Assembly (NCBI GenBank): GCA_007119395.1
Contig: SKPS01000352.1
Span: forward strand, 1-11,895
Direction of reading: 5' to 3'
Length of the DNA stretch: 11,895 nucleotides
From: Lentimicrobiaceae bacterium
GTDB lineage: Bacteria; Bacteroidota; Bacteroidia; Bacteroidales; SKPS01
Shown: piece after piece, positions 1 through 7,760 of the stretch
How positions within the stretch are numbered: the stretch's first letter is position 1
Layout of the letters: every line of letters begins with the position of its first letter
Program-made: the position numbers and the translations under genes
Notes under the pieces: generated by a model
Told to the model about the DNA's origin: nothing
The model's input: the letters and a program-made list of their open reading frames with translations, nothing else
The model's database searches: none

Positions 1-1
1 C

Positions 2-163
2 CAATTCCCCGAAGCAGCTCATATTAAGCAAGTTTTTTACGAAAAGGGGGCACTCTATGCACAGATGTCAGGCAGTGGTTCTGCATTTTTTGCTCTGTTT
101 GAAGGTGAGTTCAAACCCGCCCCTTCCTTTGAGAAACGTGTCATATATAATGGTTTACTATAA
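2..163 (+). CDS. ispE: 4-diphosphocytidyl-2-C-methyl-D-erythritol kinase, C-terminal fragment (5' end outside window)
   Basis: IspE phosphorylates CDP-methylerythritol with ATP in the cytoplasmic MEP route to isoprenoids. Only the last 53 codons are present, open from base 2 and ending at TAA 161-163. The visible peptide contains YAQMSGSGSAFFALF, which is the glycine-rich third motif of GHMP-family kinases in the form found near the C-terminus of IspE. It is followed by a short tail ending in YNGLL. The N-terminal GHMP motifs that would separate IspE from other GHMP kinases lie outside the window, so the assignment rests on this motif and on its distance from the end of the protein. The gene is followed by a 129-base gap before purD, so read-through is possible but not required. 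Confidence 0.82.
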   Translation, partial: QFPEAAHIKQVFYEKGALYAQMSGSGSAFFALFEGEFKPAPSFEKRVIYNGLL

Positions 164-292
164 CAAGCTTTTATTGTCTTTACCAAGGTGTTTCTTTATC
201 AGGTGCAGGAATAACCGGGCTTGTTTGCAGGCTTTGGTTATCTTTGCTCCCTGTAGATATATCGAGATGTTCAACCAACACACACTGTAAAC
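164..292. other. ispE-purD intergenic gap
   Basis: This 129-base gap has no convincing gene. An open frame at 57-290 overlaps the real ispE end and has no family resemblance. No stem-loop with a T-run is visible that would end ispE transcription. The only candidate signal is a -7-like box at 239-246, listed separately. Confidence 0.5.
239..246 (+). promoter_or_regulatory. Candidate Bacteroidetes -7 box upstream of purD
   Basis: TATCTTTG matches the Bacteroidetes -7 consensus TAnnTTTG exactly and sits 46 bases before the purD ATG. The -33 element is weak: the nearest TTG (221-223) leaves a spacer of only about 15 bases, shorter than the usual 17-23. The site is therefore a candidate for the start of the purD run, not a confident call. 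Confidence 0.3.
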
Positions 293-1567
293 ATGAATAT
301 TTTATTGCTGGGAGGCGGAGGTCGTGAGCATGCCTTGGCTTGGAAGCTATCGCAAAGTCGTTTAACAGATTCATTGTACATTATGCCGGGTAATCCCGGT
401 ACGCAGCATCATGGTGAAACCCTTGAGGGCAATCCGCTTGATTTTGATCGGGTGAAGGATGTGGTGTTGTCGCATAACATCACGATGGTGGTGGTTGGGC
501 CTGAAGAGCCATTGGTAAGGGGGATCCACGATTTCTTTTTGGGCGACCCGCAGCTTGCCGGAGTGCAAGTGGTTGGTCCGCAGGCGGCAGGTGCCAGACT
601 TGAAGGGAGCAAGGCATTTGCCAAAGAGTTTATGGTGCGGCATGGTATCCCCACGGCGGTCTACAAGGTTTTTGCCGAGGGGGAGGTAGAAGCGGCTGAA
701 AAATTCCTCTCTTTATTAACGCCCCCTTATGTTCTGAAAGCCGATGGTTTGGCAGCCGGGAAAGGGGTGCTTATCCATACTGATTATGCTGAGGCGTGTC
801 GTGATGTCAGGGAGGTTCTTCAGGGGGATCGTTTTGGGGAAGCCGGGAAAAAGTTGGTGATAGAGGAGTTTTTATCCGGCATTGAAGCATCAGTATTTGT
901 GTTGACAGATGGTGATCATTACCTTTTACTACCTGAGGCAAAGGATTACAAACGAATCGGAGAGGGTGACACAGGCCCAAATACCGGTGGCATGGGGTCA
1001 CTTTCACCGGTGCCGTTTTTTAACGATGCCTTACGAATGAAGGTGGTAAAAAAAATTATTGAGCCTACGATACAGGGGTTGCGACATGAGGGCATACCCT
1101 ATTCCGGGTTTATCTTTTTTGGGTTGATGGTCGTTAATGGTGATCCCTACGTGATTGAATACAATGTGCGGATGGGGGATCCTGAAGCGGAGAGTGTGAT
1201 CCCAAGACTCAGCAACGATTTGGCCGAGCTCATGAGCTCTTTGGGTAACAAGACCCTTGACAGGCATGATGTGAAGGTCGATCCAAGGTGCGCAGCAACC
1301 GTGATGATGGTCTCAGAGGGTTACCCGGGGGATTACACCAAGGGTCACTCCATTACGTTACCCGATGATACCGGTGATGCATTGATTTTTCATGCGGGAA
1401 CCAAGGCTCATCAGGGGAGTCTGGTAACCAATGGTGGACGTGTGCTGGCAGTGACCTCAATGGGTCAAACATTACCTGACGCGTTGAGCCAATCATTTCA
1501 ACTGGCCAATAAAATTGACTTCAGAGGCTGTTACTACAGAAAAGACCTGGGATTCGATCTTTTTTAA
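293..1567 (+). CDS. purD: Phosphoribosylamine--glycine ligase (GAR synthetase)
   Basis: PurD joins glycine to 5-phosphoribosylamine with ATP, giving GAR in the second step of purine synthesis. The 424 residues match the usual single-domain bacterial length (about 420-430). The N-terminus has the GGGGREHAL signature (residues 7-15) of the PurD N-domain. The ATP-grasp part shows VLKADGLAAGKGV (147-159), GPNTGGMGS (228-236) and the metal-binding IEYNVRMGDPEAE (288-300), where the acidic and Asn residues coordinate Mg-ATP. The C-terminal GARS domain is complete and ends at TAA. There is no fusion to PurM or PurN. The start codon follows an A-rich stretch without a Shine-Dalgarno, which is normal for Bacteroidetes. 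It is the first gene of a tight run; the next ORF begins 23 bases downstream. Confidence 0.97.
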   Translation: MNILLLGGGGREHALAWKLSQSRLTDSLYIMPGNPGTQHHGETLEGNPLDFDRVKDVVLSHNITMVVVGPEEPLVRGIHDFFLGDPQLAGVQVVGPQAAGARLEGSKAFAKEFMVRHGIPTAVYKVFAEGEVEAAEKFLSLLTPPYVLKADGLAAGKGVLIHTDYAEACRDVREVLQGDRFGEAGKKLVIEEFLSGIEASVFVLTDGDHYLLLPEAKDYKRIGEGDTGPNTGGMGSLSPVPFFNDALRMKVVKKIIEPTIQGLRHEGIPYSGFIFFGLMVVNGDPYVIEYNVRMGDPEAESVIPRLSNDLAELMSSLGNKTLDRHDVKVDPRCAATVMMVSEGYPGDYTKGHSITLPDDTGDALIFHAGTKAHQGSLVTNGGRVLAVTSMGQTLPDALSQSFQLANKIDFRGCYYRKDLGFDLF

Positions 1568-1590
1568 CCCATTAGAATGATGACACCAAC

Positions 1591-2601
1591 ATGCTATTAA
1601 GGGCTTTCGCCAAAAAATCTACTCCACTGCAGTTGATCCCGTTCCTTCTTACCGGGACGGTGATGTTGTTGTGGATTTGGCGAAACGAGACAGTGGTTCA
1701 TGTGCCTGAGGCTTCGTCGTCATACTACAGGGTGATTGCCGAATGGATGCAGACCCTGTCCCAGGTATGGGTGCTCACCTTCACCACATCGATCTTTGTG
1801 ATGTTGGGTGTGCTGCTGTTTCGCCTTGCACATGGTACAGGTGTTTTACAACGCTCTCACCAGAGACTGACGGTGCTTTTTGTGTGGTTATGCCTGATAG
1901 CCCTCCCATCCAATTTCTCCATCCACCCTGCGGCCATGGCCATGCTGCTTTTTATTCCTGCCATCATGGAAGTGATCAGGGCAGGCAAGGAAAAGAGACC
2001 TATACAGGCAATATTCAATTCCGGCGCACTCCTCTCTATGGCATCATTGATTGATTTGCCCATGTTGCTGTTCATCCCTTCGTTTTTTATTGCTTTGCTG
2101 GTGTTTCGGCTTTACAAATGGAACTACCTGGCAGTTCTCGCTTCAGGTATGATGCTGCCGTGGGTGTATGCACTCACTATCGGTTGGATTACAGGCTTCT
2201 GGCCCTTTTCAGATATGCACTCATTGGCAGGTATCTATGTTTCCGGGGCTCTCTTTTTCCCTGCATTGGTGTCAGCTGGTTTTTTGGTGTGGGACTATGT
2301 GCTGGTTGGCGTGCTCGTGCTGTTCATGGCCGTTGCATTCCTGTCTGTGTACTCTCGACTTGGGCAACGTTTGATTCATGTCAGGTACACCTTCAGGGTT
2401 TTGTTGTGGCTTGCACTTCCTGTGCTCCCTTTGCTGTCCATCGCCGGAGTGATGGTTTTGCATTACCTGATGGTCTTTGGGTTTTTTCTTACTATTGTGG
2501 GGACAAACTATCTGGCAACGGCAAAAAGGAGTGTCAGAAATGAGCTGTGGCTGTGGTTGGTCACTGTATTGGTTGTGATAGGTTATGTTACAAGATGGTG
2601 A
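1591..2601 (+). CDS. Polytopic inner-membrane protein, DUF6427-like
   Basis: A 336-residue, strongly hydrophobic protein of unknown function. By eye it has about ten membrane segments, for example near residues 14-30, 57-79, 91-105, 112-127, 141-167, 171-192, 207-226, 231-253, 267-305 and 315-333, with short basic loops such as RAGKEKRP and KRSVRNE. The N-terminal pattern (short basic start MLLRAFAKKSTPLQ, then a hydrophobic helix) and the position directly after purD resemble the DUF6427 family that neighbours purD in Flavobacteriia; that family link is from memory and tentative. No catalytic motif is visible. The stop codon lies 3 bases before the rnhB start, which indicates translational coupling. 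An undescribed envelope or transport role is possible, but nothing in the sequence fixes one. Confidence 0.75.
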   Translation: MLLRAFAKKSTPLQLIPFLLTGTVMLLWIWRNETVVHVPEASSSYYRVIAEWMQTLSQVWVLTFTTSIFVMLGVLLFRLAHGTGVLQRSHQRLTVLFVWLCLIALPSNFSIHPAAMAMLLFIPAIMEVIRAGKEKRPIQAIFNSGALLSMASLIDLPMLLFIPSFFIALLVFRLYKWNYLAVLASGMMLPWVYALTIGWITGFWPFSDMHSLAGIYVSGALFFPALVSAGFLVWDYVLVGVLVLFMAVAFLSVYSRLGQRLIHVRYTFRVLLWLALPVLPLLSIAGVMVLHYLMVFGFFLTIVGTNYLATAKRSVRNELWLWLVTVLVVIGYVTRW

Positions 2602-2604
2602 TTT

Positions 2605-3204
2605 ATGAAGATGGCGGAGAGTATAACAGGTGTTGTCTTAACAGCCGGGTGTGATGAAGCCGGCAGGGGCTGTCTGTCTGGCCCGGTAGTGGCGGCAGCC
2701 GTCATTTTGCCAGCAGGTTACGACGACCCCGGCATCAACGATTCCAAGCAATTAACCCCTTTATCACGGCACCAAATGGCCAGCCGGATCAAAGAAACCG
2801 CACTGGCCTATGGAATAGGCAAGTCAGAGCCGGAAGAGATTGACAGATTAAACATTCTGCAAGCATCCATTACAGCCATGCACAGGGCACTGGACCAGCT
2901 CACTATAACCCCCGGATATGTTCTGGTGGATGGAAATCGTTTTCGAAGTTATAAAGAGATCCCACATACATGTATCGTAAAAGGTGATGCTTTGGTGACC
3001 TCCATCGCTGCGGCCAGCATTTTGGCCAAACATTCCCGTGACCTCTTAATGATGGAGTTGCATCAGCAATATCCGCACTATGGCTGGGACCGGAACAAAG
3101 GGTATCCTACCAGAGAGCATATCGATGCGATCGCTCATTTTGGCAAAACGCCTGTTCACCGAAAAACGTTCCATGTAAAGGGCCAGTTGAAATTATCACT
3201 TTAA
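2605..3204 (+). CDS. rnhB: Ribonuclease HII
   Basis: RNase HII cleaves the RNA strand of RNA/DNA hybrids and starts removal of single ribonucleotides misincorporated in DNA. The 199 residues are a usual length. The family signature is clear: AGCDEAGRGCLSGPVVAAA (14-32) with the metal-binding D17 and E18, INDSKQLT (44-51), VDGN (108-111) with D109, and KGDALVTSIAAASILAKHSRD beginning at 126 with the fourth acidic residue D128. The glycine-arginine-glycine G20-R21-G22 that reads the RNA-DNA junction is intact, so the enzyme should be active. The start at 2605 is 3 bases after the previous stop; an ATG two codons later (2611) is equally possible. The gene downstream begins after 17 bases. Confidence 0.96.
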   Translation: MKMAESITGVVLTAGCDEAGRGCLSGPVVAAAVILPAGYDDPGINDSKQLTPLSRHQMASRIKETALAYGIGKSEPEEIDRLNILQASITAMHRALDQLTITPGYVLVDGNRFRSYKEIPHTCIVKGDALVTSIAAASILAKHSRDLLMMELHQQYPHYGWDRNKGYPTREHIDAIAHFGKTPVHRKTFHVKGQLKLSL

Positions 3205-3221
3205 ACAATGCTCAGATTGCA

Positions 3222-5948
3222 ATGAATGAGATCAAAACGAATGAAAGAAATCGAAAAACCCGAAGAGTAACCCTACGGGGTGCTATGGTATGGGTGTTGT
3301 CTGTGATATTGGTTTTATTGCTGGCTCTTCTTGTTCGTTACGGATATATAAGGATGTCTTATCCGGGGATGGATGCATTGCATGGAATACCTGCGCATTC
3401 GATTATGGTGATCGAGGGCGAACAGTTCACTTCTTTTGCCGGGGAGCTGTCGTCAGGCATGATTTGGACAGAGGGGTTGGCTGATGCAGGTTCTTTAGAC
3501 CAAATGTCATTTTTATATAATGAATTTCTTGTTAATATCGATGAAAAGGGAGAGTTGCTGGGTTTGCTATTGGAGAAGAACAGGTTTTGCATGGCGCTTG
3601 TTCCCCGTCGGGAGGGTGGTCCGGCACTGCTATTTGTTCACGAACTGGGAAGTGGTCATTCGGCGAGAAGTCTTGAGGTGGGATTGGCGCCATTGCTGAA
3701 AGATTTTCGCCTCAAGCGGTTGTTGCAAATAGAGTATTATGCCAAGGAGCTCGAAGATGGCAGTACACTTTATGTAACCCACCACAAAGGGTTGCTGCTT
3801 GCTTCAACAAACCGTGAAGTGTTTGAGATGGCCTTTTACACCGTTGAATCCGGGAACAGTATTCTGAATTCCGATGGGTTTGTGCAGGTAAGAGAGCAGT
3901 TGTCAAAAAGCCAGAACCCATATCCGCGATGCTATATATCGCATGAGGGGTTGTTTGGATGGTTCACCCGGTTTTTGATGCCGGAATCAAGGAGCTTGCT
4001 CGCTGCCATTCCTGAAATGGGAGACTGGAGTGCATTTGAGCTACAGCAGGCAGGCAACTCTATTCACATGCAAGGCTTTACACATTCCGGGGCACCAGCC
4101 GATGATGGTTTGTTTTCGTTGTTGAGTGACGGGAGTGATTTGACAGATCCAGGATCAGTTCTGCCGACCAACACGCTATTTTACGAGCAGACCGGGATTT
4201 CCGGAATGAGTGAATACCACCGAAGGCTGACTGGTTACCACTCATCCCGAAGCCATAGAGAGCAACATCCTGTTTCCGGAGAGGTGGTTGACAGCGCACT
4301 TTGGCTTTTTGACGAGATGGCTATCAGGTCGTTGTCATTTGCCCTTACTGCACCGGCCGACACACTGGCGCAAGCTCCATCGCTGCTCTTGATGAACTCT
4401 GCACGCATTGTCCATGCCGAAAGGGCGTTGATGTTGATGGTTGATACAACAAGGAAGTTGAGTCATCAGAACTTCTCATTGTATCCTTTACGAGAACGGC
4501 ACCTGTTGCCTGCTCTGCTGGGTGTGCGGCTCTCCGCTTTCTCTGAAGCATGGGTCACCATTTATGATGACTGGCTGATCCTGAGCCCAACCAGTCAGGG
4601 CTTGCTCTCTGTAATCAATAGCATCATTTTGCAAAGAACACTGTCTGAAACCAAAGGTTACCATGGTTTAAATGAACGATTGCAAGGGCCTCTGAGTCGT
4701 CGATACTACTTTAATACCAGTCATGCTCCTTTCCATTTGCATTCTATGGCACTTCATGATCAAAAGCTTAATACGTTGCAGTTTCTTCGTATGATGCCTG
4801 AGCAAATTATGGTGGGTCATCTTAAGGAGCAAGATGTGCTGCTGACCGATTTGGTCGCTTTGCCTTCAGGCAGTACCGGGGATGAAGTGCTCTACAGGGA
4901 GGTGGTACTGGATGGTGTTCCCGTGCATGCACCGGTATTGTTTGTTGACCACCGATCCAATGAAGCCAAAGCGATCACCGTTGATCACACCGGTAATGTA
5001 TACCTGATTAACCGCAGAGGGTCAATAGACTGGAAAACGATGGCTGAGGAGAGACCCCAATCAGATTTGTTTGTTGTAGATATGTACCAGAATGGACGTC
5101 AGCAACTGCTCTTTTTAGGCGAAAAGAAACTTCATCTGTTTCAGGCTGATGGGCGTTATGTAAGGGGGTACCCGGTAGAATTGCCCGTTGGGTTCGCTTC
5201 CAATCTATCTGTATTGGATTATGATCGGAATGGTAACTACAGGTTGTTGTATGAGGATGAGAACGGTAGGATTGCCAATATTGATCTATCGGGTCGTCAT
5301 GTGGGTGGATGGCTCCATCCTGCCATCAGTGGTTTGGCAACGCCTGTGAGCTGGGTGCGTGCCGGAGGGGCTGATTGCCTGATAGCGATTGATACCGCAA
5401 ACGTTTTACACGTGTTGGACCGCCGAGGCAGGGAGCGTTTTTCAGGTACAGAGCGGATGCATGTTTCAAACCGATCTCACGTAGTGGTAACCAAATCTTT
5501 GGGGGATGAGTTTATCACATATTTAGATCGTGAGGGGCGTCTTTGTCAGGTCTCAACAGAAGGAGAATTGTACAAACATGAACTGCTGAGGTTTTCATCA
5601 GAATCATTGCTGGCAAGACCCTTTAGCAATACTTCTTTTCAAAATGGATTGCTGGTTTTTGAACCCAACCGGCACTCATTGTACGATCAGGAATTGAAGC
5701 TATCGGCTCGTCACGATCCTTCAACCCTGCAGGTTGCATCTGTAAGCTATTATAGAAGAGGGTCTGATATACTATGCGCAGGGCTTGACAAGGAAGGTGC
5801 TCCTTTTGTGCTCTTTAAAGGCAATCCCGAACCGGTGCAAATTGCCGGAAAGGGGTTTGAGCACCTGCTTCTTCTGGGGAAGGGGAATGATGGTCAGCAT
5901 ATCGCTATGATTGTCAAAGGATCCATTATCCGCATTATTAGGTTCTGA
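3222..5948 (+). CDS. Large membrane-anchored protein with DUF3352-like and propeller-like parts
   Basis: A 908-residue protein of unknown function. Residues 1-21 are basic and polar, and about 22-43 form one strong membrane helix (MVWVLSVILVLLLALLVRYG), giving an N-in, C-out anchor with almost all of the protein in the periplasm. Residues about 50-560 start with an IPAHSIMVIEG segment and look like two mixed alpha/beta halves, recalling DUF3352-type proteins of Bacteroidetes; this is a tentative likeness. From about residue 576 to the end there are repeated short beta units of the kind D-x-x-G-x-[VIL]-hydrophobic (DHTGNVYLINRRGSIDW, DYDRNGNYRLLYEDENG, DTANVLHVLDRRGRERFSG, LDREGRLCQVSTEG), which suggest a degenerate beta-propeller. 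There is no lipobox and no enzyme motif. The start lies 17 bases after rnhB, and the TGA overlaps a possible ATG of the next frame by one base. Confidence 0.8.
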   Translation: MNEIKTNERNRKTRRVTLRGAMVWVLSVILVLLLALLVRYGYIRMSYPGMDALHGIPAHSIMVIEGEQFTSFAGELSSGMIWTEGLADAGSLDQMSFLYNEFLVNIDEKGELLGLLLEKNRFCMALVPRREGGPALLFVHELGSGHSARSLEVGLAPLLKDFRLKRLLQIEYYAKELEDGSTLYVTHHKGLLLASTNREVFEMAFYTVESGNSILNSDGFVQVREQLSKSQNPYPRCYISHEGLFGWFTRFLMPESRSLLAAIPEMGDWSAFELQQAGNSIHMQGFTHSGAPADDGLFSLLSDGSDLTDPGSVLPTNTLFYEQTGISGMSEYHRRLTGYHSSRSHREQHPVSGEVVDSALWLFDEMAIRSLSFALTAPADTLAQAPSLLLMNSARIVHAERALMLMVDTTRKLSHQNFSLYPLRERHLLPALLGVRLSAFSEAWVTIYDDWLILSPTSQGLLSVINSIILQRTLSETKGYHGLNERLQGPLSRRYYFNTSHAPFHLHSMALHDQKLNTLQFLRMMPEQIMVGHLKEQDVLLTDLVALPSGSTGDEVLYREVVLDGVPVHAPVLFVDHRSNEAKAITVDHTGNVYLINRRGSIDWKTMAEERPQSDLFVVDMYQNGRQQLLFLGEKKLHLFQADGRYVRGYPVELPVGFASNLSVLDYDRNGNYRLLYEDENGRIANIDLSGRHVGGWLHPAISGLATPVSWVRAGGADCLIAIDTANVLHVLDRRGRERFSGTERMHVSNRSHVVVTKSLGDEFITYLDREGRLCQVSTEGELYKHELLRFSSESLLARPFSNTSFQNGLLVFEPNRHSLYDQELKLSARHDPSTLQVASVSYYRRGSDILCAGLDKEGAPFVLFKGNPEPVQIAGKGFEHLLLLGKGNDGQHIAMIVKGSIIRIIRF

Positions 5949-5997
5949 TGAAGATGTTTTTTTGCAAACAATTAACTTTTCTTTCGGTTGATTGTGC

Positions 5998-6005
5998 TAT
6001 CTTCG
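5998..6005 (+). promoter_or_regulatory. Candidate -7 box for the lipoprotein/DUF5723 pair
   Basis: TATCTTCG departs from the Bacteroidetes -7 consensus TAnnTTTG by one base and lies in AT-rich sequence just after the 908-residue gene. It would start RNA near 6010, about 45 bases before the ATG at 6056. A well-spaced TTTG at -33 is not seen; T-rich sequence at 5977-5986 is the only stand-in. If real, it explains why the upstream ATG at 5948 would not be the start of the lipoprotein. Confidence 0.4.
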
Positions 6006-6055
6006 TAGTCGCTTTTTTTAGCGGAATATTTGCTTTGACACAAAACCGAATTGTT

Positions 6056-7726
6056 ATGCAGAAACCACACTATAGGAGCTACGGTCCACTACGTTTTCTA
6101 CTCATGGGCCTGATCTCGGCCACGCTCTTTTTGATGGGTTGTCTGAAGGAGGATGACATTACAAACCTGAAGAACATCCAACTGCCGACTTACAATCCAA
6201 CCATTGCGGTGCCATTGGGCAGTGCAACCCTTAGCCTCAACGATCTGCTCAACCAGGTTGGTGATGTTGACTTGTTGTATGTTGACCAAGATGGGATGCT
6301 TCGTGTTTATTACCGCAGCAAACTGCTGTCGGAATATGCCGGCGACTTGATTGAATTTGACACACAACAGGCTGACACCACCGTGAATTTGATGTTTCCG
6401 GTTTCTCTTCCAGCCGGTGACAGCATTACGATAAGCCATATGTTCAACCAACAGTTTTTCAATGTTCAGGGAGATATTGTCGACAGCATAAGGTGGAAAG
6501 ATGGTACTCTGACCATTGAGGTGGAGAGTATGATGGATCATAATGGCAGAATCGTGGTTACCTCTCCACACATTATGAAGAACAACGTGCCTCTCCGTCA
6601 ATCATTTGACTTGACCTATACTGGCACACTTCCAGTACAGCAATCTGTCAATATCAACCTGAATGGTTATTCGTTTCACCCCGATCATTCAGCAGGCAGC
6701 AACGATCTGCACTATTATATGGATTTTACGTTGATTGGAGACAACAACCCTGACCCCGGTCCATACCCGATCAGTGTGAACATCGAAATGGATGATCTGA
6801 AATACAGGGTGTTGTTCGGGCAGATTGCCAACCGCTCAATGGCCATTCTCAGTGATGAGATTGAGATCCCCATGTTTGAAACCAGTTCAAGTGGCTCTTT
6901 CTGGGTCAATGACCCACGGATCGGTATTCACTTCAGCAACTCGTTTGGAATCCCAATCGCTGTGAATCTTGATCCTCTAAGAGGTGTTTCTGACGTGAAC
7001 CCACCTTATATCGTTGACCTTTTTGGCCCCGGTCTGCCTACACCATTCATTTTGAACTCTCCAACCATTGCTGAGTTGGGGCAGAGAGCAAAGTCCAGCA
7101 TTTTTTTAGACAAGAACAACACCAATATTGACGACTTTTTGAACCTGCTGCCCAGCTCTGTAGAGTACGGTATTGAAGGCACCATTAACCCCGCAGGTGC
7201 TACCCCCGGAAACTTTGTGATGGACACCAGTTACTTTGAAGTGGAGGTGGAGATAGAGATCCCGCTGGAAGGGTATGCCTCAGGTTTTACGCTGCAGGAT
7301 ACACTGGCCTTTACCCTTTTCGGTGACTCTGAAGATGGGCCTGAAGACATGATCGACTGGATTTTGTTTCGTGTCAACGGTGAAAGCACCTTCCCGTTTG
7401 ATGCCCGGGTACAGGTCTATTTCCTCGATAGCAACCAAGTGATGGTCGATAGCCTGTTTGAGAAGCTTACCAAAGTGATCCCCGGCGCCTTGCCCGGCCC
7501 GCCACCACACTACAACCCCCTGCAGCCGTCCTATGCCAGCTTTGATATTAAGGCCGACAATGCAAAAATCAAGCGGTTGAACGAACGCGTAGGGTATATG
7601 GTGTTGTCAGGTACGATTGATACCTCCGGTGGAGGTAATCAGGTGGTCAGGATTCGTTCAGATAATTACCTGAAACTAGAGATGGGAGTGCAAAGCAAAG
7701 TTAGGTTGGATCCAAACGATATGTAA
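6056..7726 (+). CDS. Large lipoprotein, predicted surface-exposed, unknown function
   Basis: The 556-residue product from the ATG at 6056 begins with a basic n-region, a hydrophobic stretch and a lipobox, LFLMGC, with the lipidated cysteine at residue 29 (codon 6140-6142). The next residues are LKEDD, so positions +3 to +5 are K-E-D, matching the K-(D/E)2 lipoprotein export signal described in Bacteroidetes that sends lipoproteins to the cell surface. The frame is open back to an ATG at 5948 (592 residues), but that start puts a second hydrophobic stretch before the signal peptide and places the start before the candidate -7 box, so 6056 is preferred. The mature part is rich in beta-forming and acidic sequence (PTYNPTIAVPLGSATLSLND near the N-terminus, DTSGGGNQVVRIRSDNYLKL near the end), with no recognised enzyme motif and no C-terminal type IX sorting domain. 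The DUF5723 gene follows by 34 bases, which suggests a functional pair. Confidence 0.85.
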   Translation: MQKPHYRSYGPLRFLLMGLISATLFLMGCLKEDDITNLKNIQLPTYNPTIAVPLGSATLSLNDLLNQVGDVDLLYVDQDGMLRVYYRSKLLSEYAGDLIEFDTQQADTTVNLMFPVSLPAGDSITISHMFNQQFFNVQGDIVDSIRWKDGTLTIEVESMMDHNGRIVVTSPHIMKNNVPLRQSFDLTYTGTLPVQQSVNINLNGYSFHPDHSAGSNDLHYYMDFTLIGDNNPDPGPYPISVNIEMDDLKYRVLFGQIANRSMAILSDEIEIPMFETSSSGSFWVNDPRIGIHFSNSFGIPIAVNLDPLRGVSDVNPPYIVDLFGPGLPTPFILNSPTIAELGQRAKSSIFLDKNNTNIDDFLNLLPSSVEYGIEGTINPAGATPGNFVMDTSYFEVEVEIEIPLEGYASGFTLQDTLAFTLFGDSEDGPEDMIDWILFRVNGESTFPFDARVQVYFLDSNQVMVDSLFEKLTKVIPGALPGPPPHYNPLQPSYASFDIKADNAKIKRLNERVGYMVLSGTIDTSGGGNQVVRIRSDNYLKLEMGVQSKVRLDPNDM

Positions 7727-7738
7727 TATCGACATATC
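7717..7738. repeat. Overlapping inverted repeats spanning the lipoprotein stop codon
   Basis: GATATGT at 7718-7724 pairs perfectly with ACATATC at 7732-7738 across a 7-base loop. A second pairing, CGATAT (7717-7722) with ATATCG (7726-7731) across 3 bases, uses part of the same sequence. The two folds exclude each other. The TAA stop (7724-7726) lies inside. There is no T-run after the stem, so it is not a standard terminator; it could affect translation of the next gene or RNA stability. Confidence 0.35.
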
Positions 7739-7760
7739 AACACAAAAAAGAGTAATACAC

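Noticed and set aside
57..290. 77-residue plus-strand frame over the ispE end and the gap
   Set aside because: It overlaps the GHMP motif of ispE in another frame and has no family likeness.
6098..6601. 167-residue open frame on the minus strand
   Set aside because: It lies wholly inside the lipoprotein gene, has no family resemblance and no signal peptide; it is a shadow frame.
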